A stretch of 33,204 nt of DNA from Armatimonadota bacterium. Lineage in GTDB: Bacteria > Armatimonadota > JAAZEB01. A program made the translations under genes and the position numbers. This document shows, piece after piece, positions 1 through 6,980 of this stretch; position 1 is the stretch's first letter; each line of letters begins with the position of its first letter. Location: the NCBI GenBank assembly GCA_016199585.1, contig JACQGM010000423.1, positions 1 through 33,204 on the forward strand, written 5' to 3'. The notes under the pieces were generated by a model that saw nothing but the letters and a program-made list of their open reading frames with translations, made no database searches and was not told the origin of the DNA.

Positions 1-1531
1 GCGTGATGGTGACGATGGTCTCTTCCTCAGCGATGATGTCTTCCTCGCCGATCTCTCGCGCTTCGGTCGGCACGATGCGGGTGCGGCGGTCGTTGCCGTA
101 CTTGTCGCGGATCTCCTTCAGGTCGTCGCGGATCAGGCCGACGACCTTGGTGGGATCGGCCAGGATGTCCTCCAGGTAGGCGATGCGCTTCACGACCTGG
201 CGGTATTCGTCCTCGACCTTGCGCTGCTCGAGGCCGGTGAGGCGCTGGAGCTGCATCTGCAGGATCGCCTCGGCCTGCGGGTGGGAGAGGCCGAAGCGCT
301 CCACCAGGCGCAGGCGGGCGGTGTGAGGATCGGGCGATTCCTTGATCGTCTGGATCACCGGGTCGAGGTTGAGGAGGGCGATGCGGAAGCCTTCGAGGAT
401 GTGGGCGCGGTCCTTGAGCTGGCGCAGCTCGTAGCTGCTGCGGCGGGTGATGACCTCCTTGCGGTGCTCCACGAAGTGGTAGATCACGTCGCGCAGCGTC
501 AGCACGCGCGGCTGCTCGTCTACCAGGGCGAGCATCAGCACGTGGAAGTTGGTGCGGAGCTGGGTGTGCTTCAGCAGGTAGTTGAGCACCTTCTTCGGCT
601 GGCTGTCGCGCTTCAGCTCGATGACGATGCGCATGCCGTGCTGGTCGGAGTAATCATGGATCGCGCTGATCTCGGTGACCTTCTTCTCCTTCACCAGGTC
701 GGCGATCTGCTCGATGAGGCGCTTCTTGCTCACCTGGTAGGGGATCTCGGTGACAACGATCGCCGTCCTGCCCCCTTCCACCGGCTCGATGGTGGTCTTG
801 GCCTGCATGACGACGCAGCCGCGGCCGGTTTCGTAGGCCTGACGGATCCCCCGGGTGCCGAGGATGAGCCCGGCCGTCGGGAAGTCCGGCCCGGGAATGG
901 CCGTCATCAGCTCATCCACGCTGAGCTCGGGGTTATCCAGGTAGAGAAGGATGCCGTCGCACAGCTCGCGCAGATTGTGGGGCGGGACGTTGGTGGTGTA
1001 GACCACCGCGATGCCCATGCTCCCGTTCATCAGCAGGTGCGGAACGCGCGCGGGAAGGACGACCGGCTCATCCTCCTTCTCGTCGTAGTTGGGCACCATG
1101 TCCACGGTATCGCGAGCGATGTCGGCGACCATCTCCTGGGCGAGGGGCGCCATCCGCACCTCGGTGTAGCGCATCGCCGCCGGCGGGTCGTCATCCACGC
1201 TCCCGAAGTTGCCGTGCCCGGCGATGAGCGGGTGGCGCGACTTGAACTCCTGCACCATGCCGACGATGGTGTCGTAGATCGCCACGTCGCCGTGCGGGTG
1301 GTAGCTTCCCATCACATCGCCGACCACGCGCGCCGACTTGAACCAGGGGCCGGTGGGACCCATGTTGTTGTTGTGCATCGACCAGAGGATGCGGCGGTGC
1401 ACCGGTTTGAGGCCGTCTCGGACGTCGGGGATGGCGCGCTGCTTGATGGCGCTCATCGAGTAGACGAGGAACGACTTCTTCATCTCCTCCTCGATGCTGA
1501 TGGGAACGACCTCTCTCGCGATCTGGCTCAT
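1..1531 (-). CDS. gyrA: DNA gyrase subunit A, N-terminal 510 residues (3' end outside window)
   Basis: Breakage-reunion subunit of DNA gyrase, which introduces negative supercoils using ATP hydrolysed by GyrB. The visible part covers the winged-helix and tower domains. Catalytic Tyr122 lies in PPAAMRYTEVRM, and the numbering matches E. coli GyrA exactly. The quinolone-determining segment reads GSYHPHGDVAIYDTIV, so position 83 is Val instead of the usual Ser, with Asp87 kept. The loop normally written GIAVGMATNIPPHN reads GIAVVYTTNVPPHN. The ATG at 1531 has a GGAGGTGG Shine-Dalgarno at 1533-1540. The C-terminal beta-pinwheel and GyrA box lie beyond the window, so a ParC-type paralogue cannot be strictly excluded, but GyrA is much the likelier. 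It is transcribed from a promoter about 275 bp upstream through a repeat-containing leader. A long open frame on the opposite strand is a shadow. Confidence 0.93.
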   Translation of the reverse strand, partial: MSQIAREVVPISIEEEMKKSFLVYSMSAIKQRAIPDVRDGLKPVHRRILWSMHNNNMGPTGPWFKSARVVGDVMGSYHPHGDVAIYDTIVGMVQEFKSRHPLIAGHGNFGSVDDDPPAAMRYTEVRMAPLAQEMVADIARDTVDMVPNYDEKEDEPVVLPARVPHLLMNGSMGIAVVYTTNVPPHNLRELCDGILLYLDNPELSVDELMTAIPGPDFPTAGLILGTRGIRQAYETGRGCVVMQAKTTIEPVEGGRTAIVVTEIPYQVSKKRLIEQIADLVKEKKVTEISAIHDYSDQHGMRIVIELKRDSQPKKVLNYLLKHTQLRTNFHVLMLALVDEQPRVLTLRDVIYHFVEHRKEVITRRSSYELRQLKDRAHILEGFRIALLNLDPVIQTIKESPDPHTARLRLVERFGLSHPQAEAILQMQLQRLTGLEQRKVEDEYRQVVKRIAYLEDILADPTKVVGLIRDDLKEIRDKYGNDRRTRIVPTEAREIGEEDIIAEEETIVTIT

Positions 1532-1550
1532 GCCACCTCCCTGGGCTGTG

Positions 1551-1574
1551 GAAACATTGAAACATGGAAACATG
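1551..1574. repeat. Three tandem 8-bp units GAAACAT(T/G) in the gyrA leader
   Basis: The plus strand reads gaaacatt, gaaacatg, gaaacatg without gaps, followed by gagac. It ends about 10 bp from the gyrA Shine-Dalgarno, so on the mRNA the units read CATGTTTC just before the ribosome-binding site. The units are not palindromic. It resembles short low-complexity intergenic repeats that recur in some bacterial genomes; that comparison is from memory. Confidence 0.7.
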
Positions 1575-1685
1575 GAGACAGCGGCTCCGAGGGTAAGCCA
1601 TTGCGCCGGCCGATGCCGCATCGCTCCGGCAAGCGGCCCACGCCCATCCTTCGGATCGGCGCCTCCAGACCTCGCGGCACCCCCA

Positions 1686-1792
1686 ACCAACAGGGGAACT
1701 CCCGAGATTGCCGGAGCGCCCGCGCAAACGGGCCACACCCTCGACCAACAGGGGAACTCCCGAGATTGCCGGAGCGCCCGCGCAAACGGGCC
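1686..1792. repeat. Perfect 49-bp direct repeat, two copies, in the gyrA leader
   Basis: Copy 1 is 1686-1734 and copy 2 is 1744-1792. They are identical over 49 bp and separated by a 9-bp spacer (period 58). Each copy contains a small hairpin, GCCCG-CGCAAA-CGGGC. Both lie between the inferred gyrA promoter and the gyrA start codon, so they would be transcribed in the 5' untranslated region. I see no protein signal here. Confidence 0.85.
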
Positions 1793-1812
1793 GGAACCGG
1801 GCAGACAGGTAT

Positions 1813-1842
1813 AGTATAACAGAATCTACCTTAATACGTCAA
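1813..1842 (-). promoter_or_regulatory. Sigma-70 type promoter for gyrA
   Basis: On the minus strand TTGACG (1842-1837) is followed after 18 bp by TATACT (1818-1813). The expected transcription start near 1806 gives a leader of about 275 nt containing both 49-bp repeats and the 8-bp tandem units. The AT-rich context stands out from the GC-rich surroundings. Confidence 0.65.
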
Positions 1843-2073
1843 GAGCCAGGATCGGAAAAGAACAGGTGTGATGAGTTGTGACGCCGCCACCAAGATAGGC
1901 AGAGGCCGCCCCGCCATGCGCATCCAGGTCCCCCGGCGCCAGACCGCGGCCGCCGCCGAGATCCTGCGGGCGCGCGGGTTCCCCCGCACCGAGCCGGAAG
2001 CGGCATTGGCCCCCGGGGGGTACGGCACGGGACCGATCAGCGGGGCAGGACCTCCCGAGCACCGGCGGGAACT

Positions 2074-2319
2074 GTGAGTGGTCAACGCTCTGGAGGCGGC
2101 ATCAACCCCCGGCAGGCATTCGCACGAAAGTACGGCGACGATCGCGAAGACAGCTTCTGGGTGCGCGAGCAGAAGCCCAAATCGGTGCTGGGGCGCCTGC
2201 GCGACCGGGGCCTCGTGTTCGTCGGGCGCGCCCCGAGCATCGTTCCTCGAGGACTGGCGCTGGTGGTGCCGGCGGAGCTACGTGCGCCGCTCGCGGAGCT
2301 CTTGGGAGGGGCGGCTTAG
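2074..2319 (+). CDS. Hypothetical small protein, 81 aa
   Basis: I do not recognise this protein. The frame starts with GTG, runs 81 codons and has high GC at third positions, especially after residue 25. It is basic and soluble-looking, with a charged N-terminal half (FARKYGDDREDSFWVRE) and a hydrophobic C-terminal half (GLVFVGRAPSIVPRGLALVV). No signal peptide or membrane helix is seen. The start is uncertain because the Shine-Dalgarno is weak. The GTG overlaps the TGA of a 53-69 codon frame beginning at 1868 or 1915, which is low-complexity and may not be a gene. No promoter is evident upstream on this strand. Confidence 0.45.
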   Translation: MSGQRSGGGINPRQAFARKYGDDREDSFWVREQKPKSVLGRLRDRGLVFVGRAPSIVPRGLALVVPAELRAPLAELLGGAA

Positions 2320-2381
2320 AACGGGGCGGCGCCGCCACAGTAGGAGAACCCGATGATTGGCGCCTACGTCCAAGCCATGAA

Positions 2382-2446
2382 GGGCCTTCCCGTCGCCGGA
2401 TGATCCCCTGTCCCCGGCGGGGGACTCAAGAGCGACGAGAAGGCCC
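2382..2446. terminator. Nested hairpin between the 81-aa ORF and the pilin gene
   Basis: A 15-bp arm at 2382-2396 pairs with 2432-2446 with one mismatch (gggccttcccgtcgc against gcgacgagaaggccc). A second small stem, GTCCCC...GGGGAC, lies inside the loop. It is between convergent genes, so a bidirectional terminator is the simple reading. No T-run follows, so a structured RNA is possible. A 16-codon ORF (2353-2403) preceded by TAGGAGAA runs into the left arm. Confidence 0.45.
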
Positions 2447-2520
2447 ATCACGCCGGCTCATGCGTAGTGCCCTGCCGATAGCGGCCCCGACGCGGGCTGC
2501 ATCCTTGGCCCGATCCGGGA

Positions 2521-3261
2521 TCAGTCGGCCTGAATGGTCCACATCTCCGGCTTGCTGGTGTGCAGCACGAGGAACTTCACGTGCCCGTCCGCGTAGACCG
2601 CGTTGACGCCGTTGAGGTGCTTGGATCCCACCCGGCGCCGATCGCGGGACCTGCTTGCCTTCGGGTCACCCCAGATGTGGTTGTCCTGCCAGACATTGAG
2701 CGACGGATAGATGTTCTGGTCGGGCGCCGCGATCTCGACGATGAAGATGGTGCCCGATGGATCCTCTACCATGGTGTCTGAGACCGGCGGCTGAGAGTAG
2801 GGTTGGTAGTGGGGGAAGAACCCGGTCTTAGGCCTGTACTGGGGGTACATGACCCAGCTATACAGGGTGTTCATGCAGTAGCTGAACGGCTTCCCGCCGT
2901 TGTCCGTTCTGGTCGGCGTGGCCGCGTCCGTCGTCCGCGCATACCCGGATGGGCACTTGAGGAAGGACTGGTTCTTGACGTAGGGCTGCACCAGATCGTC
3001 GAACCAGTATCCTTGGTTGACCAGATCCTGCATGTTGTAGAACATGCGGGATGGAACGTAGCAGCCGTCGTAGTCCTGCATGTACATGATGCAGCCCATC
3101 CCGAGCTGCTTCATGTTGTTCATGCAGGACGTCTTGCGCGCGTTCTCCCGTGCGCGGGAGAAGACCGGGAAAAGTATCGCCGCCAGAATAGCGATGATCG
3201 CTATGACGACGAGCAACTCGATCAGAGTGAAACCATTCGATCTGCGATCCTTTCGGTTCAT
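2521..3261 (-). CDS. Prepilin-type N-terminal cleavage/methylation domain protein (H-x9-DG family)
   Basis: A type IV pilin-like or pseudopilin protein of 246 aa. After a short basic leader ending in Gly comes [20 protein letters not shown], the prepilin peptidase site and hydrophobic helix, with the conserved Glu5 of mature pilins. [16 protein letters not shown] and [19 protein letters not shown] follow, then a C-terminal [17 protein letters not shown] carrying the H-x9-DG motif. This architecture is abundant in Armatimonadota, Planctomycetes and Lentisphaerae; individual members have no established role. The ATG at 3261 is preceded by AGGAGG and overlaps the stop of the LacI-type regulator in an ATGA junction, so the two genes are probably translationally coupled. 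A start 33 bp further upstream would put extra residues before the leader and is less likely. Confidence 0.93.
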   Translation of the reverse strand: MNRKDRRSNGFTLIELLVVIAIIAILAAILFPVFSRARENARKTSCMNNMKQLGMGCIMYMQDYDGCYVPSRMFYNMQDLVNQGYWFDDLVQPYVKNQSFLKCPSGYARTTDAATPTRTDNGGKPFSYCMNTLYSWVMYPQYRPKTGFFPHYQPYSQPPVSDTMVEDPSGTIFIVEIAAPDQNIYPSLNVWQDNHIWGDPKASRSRDRRRVGSKHLNGVNAVYADGHVKFLVLHTSKPEMWTIQAD

Positions 3262-4400
3262 CGGAATCCTCCTTCTGTCATCGACGGTAGCCATCCTTCA
3301 GGACGAACACACGGAACCTCCCAGTTTTCGTTCCTCCTTCCCCGCCCCGCGAGTGCCGCGCCGCAGGACGCGCGCACCACCAGGCGCGGCTTCAGGCGGA
3401 CCACCTGCGGGGGCCGGTCCTCGTCCGGGCGCTCGATCCGCTCGAAAAGGAGCGCCACCGCCTGTGCCGCCTGCTCCCTCACCGGCTGCGCCACCGTGGT
3501 GAGGGGAACGGGGGCGAACGCGGCCATCTCGATGTCGTCAAACCCGACGACCGCCATCTCCTCGGGAATCCGGACGCCCGCCTCCGCCAGCGCTCTCATC
3601 ACCCCGAAGGCGTACCGGTCGTTGCTGCAGAAGACGGCCGTGGGTGGCGGCCGGCGCGTCAGCAGTTCCCGGGCGGCCTCATAGGCGCAGACGCAGTACC
3701 CCTCGTCGTCACCGGTCGAGGGGCGAACAAAGATCGGTTCCTCGCCGGGACAACCGTGCTCCGCCAGGGCCTGCCGGTAGCCCAGATGGCGTTCGGCCGA
3801 CTGGGGAGCCGCGGGACGACCGCCCAAGAGGCAGATGCGCCGGTGCCCCAGTTCCAGGAGGTGCTTGGTGAGCAGGTAGGCGCCCGCCATCCGATCCACC
3901 GTGACCACGTCGGCGGGCACGCCCTCCAGCGGCTCCAGGCTGACGACCGGGATCCCCGTCTCGATCAGCTCGCCCAATGGCCCGGGGTAGTCGAGGCCGG
4001 AGTTGAGGACGAGAACTCCCTCGACCGCGCCGCTGGCGAACTCCTGAGCGAACCCGAGCTGCACGCCGTTCAGCTCAGCCGGATGCCGGTAGCGCAGGAG
4101 CGTGCGGTAGCCCCGCTCGCGGATGGCCGCCTCCAGCGCGTGCAGCTTCGTGAGGCTGACGCCCTGCCCCAGGGCCCACGCGAGCACCCCCACCGTCTCG
4201 CTCTTCCCCGTGCGAAGGTGGCGCGCGTGCAGGTTGTGCCGGTACTTCAGCCGCCGGGCCGTCTCCAGCACCCGCTCGCGCGTGGCCGGACCGATGCGGT
4301 GTGCCTCCCCCTTTCCGTTCAGCACCACCGAGACCGTGAATACCGACACCTGCGCCTCCCGCGCCACGTCCCGCATCGTCAGTCGTCCGCTGCCCGCCAT
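3258..4400 (-). CDS. LacI/GalR-family transcriptional regulator
   Basis: A 380-aa ligand-responsive DNA-binding repressor. Residues about 6-53 form the LacI helix-turn-helix and hinge ([20 protein letters not shown], then [16 protein letters not shown]). The rest is a periplasmic-binding-protein-like sensor domain, including [35 protein letters not shown] and [20 protein letters not shown]. About 25 C-terminal residues after VVRASCG are beyond the usual end of the family. The ligand cannot be read from sequence, but a sugar is typical. A GGTGGG precedes the ATG. A near-consensus promoter with a palindrome over the start site lies just upstream, suggesting autoregulation together with the coupled pilin gene. 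Confidence 0.93.
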   Translation of the reverse strand: MAGSGRLTMRDVAREAQVSVFTVSVVLNGKGEAHRIGPATRERVLETARRLKYRHNLHARHLRTGKSETVGVLAWALGQGVSLTKLHALEAAIRERGYRTLLRYRHPAELNGVQLGFAQEFASGAVEGVLVLNSGLDYPGPLGELIETGIPVVSLEPLEGVPADVVTVDRMAGAYLLTKHLLELGHRRICLLGGRPAAPQSAERHLGYRQALAEHGCPGEEPIFVRPSTGDDEGYCVCAYEAARELLTRRPPPTAVFCSNDRYAFGVMRALAEAGVRIPEEMAVVGFDDIEMAAFAPVPLTTVAQPVREQAAQAVALLFERIERPDEDRPPQVVRLKPRLVVRASCGAALAGRGRRNENWEVPCVRPEGWLPSMTEGGFR

Positions 4401-4430
4401 CCCACCATTCCCTCATCCATAAAGCATTAG

Positions 4431-4444
4431 CCTATTCGATTAGG
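4431..4444. promoter_or_regulatory. Putative LacI-family operator (autoregulatory)
   Basis: The sequence cctattcgattagg is a 14-bp palindrome symmetric in 6 of 7 base pairs with a central CG, as is usual for LacI/GalR operators. It covers the predicted transcription start of the regulator gene, where binding would block initiation. Which protein binds is inferred from position. Confidence 0.5.
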
Positions 4445-4448
4445 GCAC

Positions 4449-4477
4449 ATTGTAGCAGGGCATCGCGCGCTTGTCAA
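4449..4477 (-). promoter_or_regulatory. Sigma-70 promoter of the regulator-pilin operon
   Basis: On the minus strand TTGACA (4477-4472), 17 bp, then TACAAT (4454-4449). The -35 box matches consensus and the -10 box has one change. The predicted start near 4442 lies inside the operator-like palindrome. Confidence 0.8.
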
Positions 4478-4519
4478 GGGGGTCTTCAGCATCTGCTTGA
4501 CGTGGCTGCCCCCCACCCC

Positions 4520-5422
4520 TCAAGCCCGGGGGTGCGCCTTCTTGTATGCCTCGTGCAGGCGGCCGGTGGAGACGTGGGTGTAGATCTGGGTGGTGGCGAT
4601 CTGGGCGTGGCCGAGCATCTCCTGGATGGTGCGCAGGTCGGCGCCGCCGTCGAGGAGGTGGGTGGCGAAGGTATGGCGGAGAGTATGGGGCGTGATGTTC
4701 TTCACGATGCCGGCGGCGCCGGCGTGCTTCTTGACCACCCGCCAGAAGCCGGAGCGGCTGAAGGGCCGGCCCCGGTCGGTGAGGAAGAGCTCGGGGGCGC
4801 CGGCTCCATCCCACTGCGGGCGGACGTGCTCCAGGTAGCGCCGCAGCCACTCGGTGGCGTGGCGGCCGATGGTGACGGGGCGCTCCTTGCCCCCTTTGCC
4901 GAAGCAGCGGAGCCACCCGCCCTCCAGGTCCAGATCCTCAAGGCGCGCCGCAAGGATCTCGGAGATGCGCATCCCGGAGCAGTAGAGGGTTTCGAGCATG
5001 GCGCGGTCGCGGATCCCGTTGGGATCGCGGGAGTCGGGCGCCTGGAGCAGGGCATCCACTTCCTCGCGGGTGAGGACGCCGGGGACGCGCCGGTCGGTGC
5101 GGGGGGCATCCACCGTCGCCGCCGGGTTGGTGGTGAGGTAGCCTTCGCGGCAGAGGAACTTGCCGAAGGTGCGCAGCGCCGCCAGCTTCCGCCCGATGCT
5201 GGCCGGCGTCAGCCCCTGTCGCCTCAGGTGGCGGAGAAAGCGGTGGATGTCGGCATCGCCGAGGGTCCCCGGGGCGTCGTGCCGCTCCGGCCCCAGAAAC
5301 CCGCAGAACTGCTCCAGGTCGCGCCGATAGGCGGCGCAAGTGTGCGGCGAAAGCCCGCGCTCGACTGTGAGCTGGCTCACGAAGTCCTCGGCCAGTTCCG
5401 GGAGCGTGGGGACGGGAGACAT
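4520..5422 (-). CDS. Site-specific tyrosine recombinase, XerD-like
   Basis: A 300-aa tyrosine recombinase of the XerC/XerD type, which resolves chromosome dimers at dif sites. Residues 5-95 form the SAM-like DNA-binding core (LSPHTCAAYRRDLEQFCGFL). The catalytic set is complete: Arg152 in SGMRISE, Lys176 in GKGGKERPV, His246 and Arg249 in HTLRHTFATHLLDGG, His272 in GHAQIATT and nucleophile Tyr281 in QIYTHVS. Length and NGIRDRAMLETLY resemble XerD more than XerC, but the assignment to one paralogue is tentative. I take the ATG at 5422. An upstream ATG at 5458 would encode residues read from a repetitive palindrome. It follows rplT in the same direction and may be cotranscribed, with a strong palindrome in between. 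Confidence 0.9.
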   Translation of the reverse strand: MSPVPTLPELAEDFVSQLTVERGLSPHTCAAYRRDLEQFCGFLGPERHDAPGTLGDADIHRFLRHLRRQGLTPASIGRKLAALRTFGKFLCREGYLTTNPAATVDAPRTDRRVPGVLTREEVDALLQAPDSRDPNGIRDRAMLETLYCSGMRISEILAARLEDLDLEGGWLRCFGKGGKERPVTIGRHATEWLRRYLEHVRPQWDGAGAPELFLTDRGRPFSRSGFWRVVKKHAGAAGIVKNITPHTLRHTFATHLLDGGADLRTIQEMLGHAQIATTQIYTHVSTGRLHEAYKKAHPRA

Positions 5423-5443
5423 CAGTTGGGAGTTCCGCGCTCC

Positions 5444-5489
5444 GAGTTCAACGTTCAACGTTCAACGTTGAACGTTGAACGTTGAACTC
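5444..5489. repeat. 46-bp perfect palindrome: GA-(GTTCAAC)3-(GTTGAAC)3-TC
   Basis: Three GTTCAAC units (5446-5466) are followed directly by three GTTGAAC units (5467-5487), flanked by GA and TC, giving perfect symmetry over 46 bp. It lies between the rplT stop and the recombinase start, ending 21 nt from that start codon. It could form a cruciform in DNA or a 20-plus-bp hairpin in RNA. There is no T-run, so a canonical terminator is not indicated. Confidence 0.9.
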
Positions 5490-5502
5490 TAGACTCCGAA
5501 AC

Positions 5503-5871
5503 TCACGCCGCCGGCAGCGTGGCGTGCTGTCGGGCCAGGCTCACCACCCGGGCGAAGCCGTCGCCGTCCCTAACGGCCATGTCGGCCAGCATCTTGCGGT
5601 CGATGGCGACACCGGCCTTGTTCAGGCCCTCGATCAGGCGGTTGTAGGGGAGGCCGTTCAGGCGGCTGGCCGCGCTGATACGGGTGATCCAGAGGCGGCG
5701 GAAGTCGCGCTTGCGCTGCCGCCGGTCGCGATAGGCGTACTGGCCGGCGTGCATCACCGCTTCGTGGGCCTGTCGGAACAACCGGTGCCGTGCGCCCCGG
5801 TACCCCTTCGCCAGCTTCAAGACCGCATTATGGCGTTTGCGGGTCATCATCCCGCGCTTCACTCGTGCCAT
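5503..5871 (-). CDS. rplT: 50S ribosomal protein L20
   Basis: A 122-aa large-subunit protein that binds 23S rRNA early in 50S assembly and in many bacteria represses its own operon. It matches the family over its whole length: [20 protein letters not shown] at the N-terminus, then [20 protein letters not shown] and [26 protein letters not shown] lies 5 bp before the ATG. It is the third gene of infC-rpmI-rplT, 22 bp after rpmI. Confidence 0.98.
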   Translation of the reverse strand: MARVKRGMMTRKRHNAVLKLAKGYRGARHRLFRQAHEAVMHAGQYAYRDRRQRKRDFRRLWITRISAASRLNGLPYNRLIEGLNKAGVAIDRKMLADMAVRDGDGFARVVSLARQHATLPAA

Positions 5872-5893
5872 GGTAACCTCCCGGGAGTACGGA

Positions 5894-6094
5894 TCAGAAA
5901 GCGTACGGCAGGTTGCGCCGGATCTCCCGCGCGTAGTCGCCGGTCACTTGCTCCTCGCCGGCGAGTCGGCGGGATTGGCCGGGCGATTTCCTGAGCATCA
6001 GGTGCCCCTTGAACGCGTGGCGGCGCACGATCTTCCCTGAGCCGGTCACCCCAAATCGCTTGGCGACCGACTTCCGGGTCTTCATCTTCGGCAT
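5894..6094 (-). CDS. rpmI: 50S ribosomal protein L35
   Basis: A 66-aa basic large-subunit protein. [20 protein letters not shown] followed by [20 protein letters not shown] is diagnostic of L35. GGGGAGAGG lies 4-5 bp before the ATG at 6094. A longer frame starting at 6211 would add residues unlike L35 and is rejected. It lies between infC and rplT, the conserved order. The 113-bp gap to infC is unusually long for this operon and contains a stable nested hairpin. Confidence 0.96.
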   Translation of the reverse strand: MPKMKTRKSVAKRFGVTGSGKIVRRHAFKGHLMLRKSPGQSRRLAGEEQVTGDYAREIRRNLPYAF

Positions 6095-6124
6095 CAACGC
6101 CTCTCCCCTCACAAAACACGAACC

Positions 6125-6168
6125 GCTCCGCCGACTGGCTGCCGGCATGGCGCGCCGGCCGGCGGAGC
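6125..6168 (-). promoter_or_regulatory. Nested hairpin in the infC-rpmI gap, possible L20/L35 control element
   Basis: An 8-bp outer stem (GCTCCGCC 6125-6132 with GGCGGAGC 6161-6168) encloses an inner stem GCCGGC (6141-6146 and 6154-6159). It lies 31 nt or more upstream of rpmI. L20 is known to bind leader or intercistronic RNA structures in this operon in other bacteria. No homology to those is claimed; the role is inferred from position. Confidence 0.4.
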
Positions 6169-6207
6169 AGCCCGGAGCATCTCTCGGCATCGGCCGTGGC
6201 GCGGCCG

Positions 6208-6726
6208 TCACTTCGGACTGAGGATCATCGTCATCATCCGACCCTCGAAGGCAGGCTGCCTCTCGACACTGGCGACATCGGAGGTCAGTTGAACGATCCT
6301 CTCCATCAGCCGCTTGCCGAACTCAGGATGGGTGATGGACCGCCCGCGGAACATCACGCTGATCTTCACCTTGTCGCCCTCGCCCAGGAACTTCATGGCG
6401 TTCTTCAGCTTGAAGCTCAGATCGTGGTCGTCGATCTGCGGCTCCAGCCGAATCGTCTTCAGTTCGGTAGCGCGGGACTTCCGGTGCGCCTCACGGTCCT
6501 TCTTGCTCTGCTCGTACTTGTAGCGCCCGTAATCCATGATCTTGCACACCGGCGGGGCGGCGTGCGGGGCGACCTCGATCAGATCCATCCCCTTCTCACG
6601 GGCCAGTTCCAACGCCTGGCGCAGGGAGACGATCCCCCTCTGCTCTCCCTCGTCGTCAACCAGCCGTACTTCACGAGCGCGGATTCGATGGTTCACGCGC
6701 AGACCATGGTCTCTGTCTCTGTCGAT
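6208..6726 (-). CDS. infC: Translation initiation factor IF-3, probable AUC start
   Basis: IF-3 binds the 30S subunit, prevents premature 50S joining and checks start codon and initiator tRNA. The protein aligns over its length: [40 protein letters not shown] (N-domain), then [20 protein letters not shown] and MMTMILSPK (C-domain). The annotated start is ATC at 6726 (172 aa), because GGGAGGG (6740-6734) lies 7 nt upstream of it and the frame stays open. The alternative GTG at 6696 has no Shine-Dalgarno and would remove residues preceding the conserved VNHRIR. Rare start codons that IF-3 itself discriminates against are the known basis of infC autoregulation, and AUU is used in E. coli. It is the first gene of the infC-rpmI-rplT operon. 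Confidence 0.95.
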   Translation of the reverse strand: MDRDRDHGLRVNHRIRAREVRLVDDEGEQRGIVSLRQALELAREKGMDLIEVAPHAAPPVCKIMDYGRYKYEQSKKDREAHRKSRATELKTIRLEPQIDDHDLSFKLKNAMKFLGEGDKVKISVMFRGRSITHPEFGKRLMERIVQLTSDVASVERQPAFEGRMMTMILSPK

Positions 6727-6832
6727 GCTCAGTCCCTCCCGGTAACAGTAATCGCACTGATTTCATGGGTGTGGCGGTTGTTCCGAACGGCTGGTCCGCA
6801 GGCTCGGGCCACCACATAGCCATATTTAGAGG

Positions 6833-6861
6833 AGTATAGCACAGCGGGCGCAGCTTGTCAA
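6833..6861 (-). promoter_or_regulatory. Sigma-70 promoter of infC-rpmI-rplT
   Basis: On the minus strand TTGACA (6861-6856), 17 bp, TATACT (6838-6833). The leader to the infC ATC is about 100 nt, long enough for regulatory structure. It is divergent from the glycerate kinase promoter 56 bp away. Confidence 0.8.
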
Positions 6862-6916
6862 CGCCAGGAATCGGCGAATCGACGGGGCGGGCCCCCGTCC
6901 GCGCGCCGTCCTCGCA

Positions 6917-6946
6917 TTGACACTCGTCCCCTCTTTGTGCTATCGT
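6917..6946 (+). promoter_or_regulatory. Sigma-70 promoter of the glycerate kinase gene
   Basis: TTGACA (6917-6922), 18 bp, TATCGT (6941-6946), placed 35 bp before the preferred ATG. The -35 box is consensus and the -10 box is weaker. Confidence 0.6.
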
Positions 6947-6980
6947 ATCATCGGATGCCGCGTGAGGGATGCCGCAGAAG

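Noticed and set aside
1686-1792. CRISPR array
   Set aside because: Only two repeats of 49 bp with a 9-bp spacer and no cas genes; spacing and repeat length do not fit.
281-1819. 512-codon open frame on the plus strand opposite gyrA
   Set aside because: Antisense to unmistakable GyrA; its C-terminal peptide repetition only reflects the 49-bp DNA repeat.
1868-2077. Small ORF overlapping the 81-aa ORF by GTGA
   Set aside because: Low-complexity composition, no Shine-Dalgarno at either possible ATG and no recognisable family; kept only as a remark.
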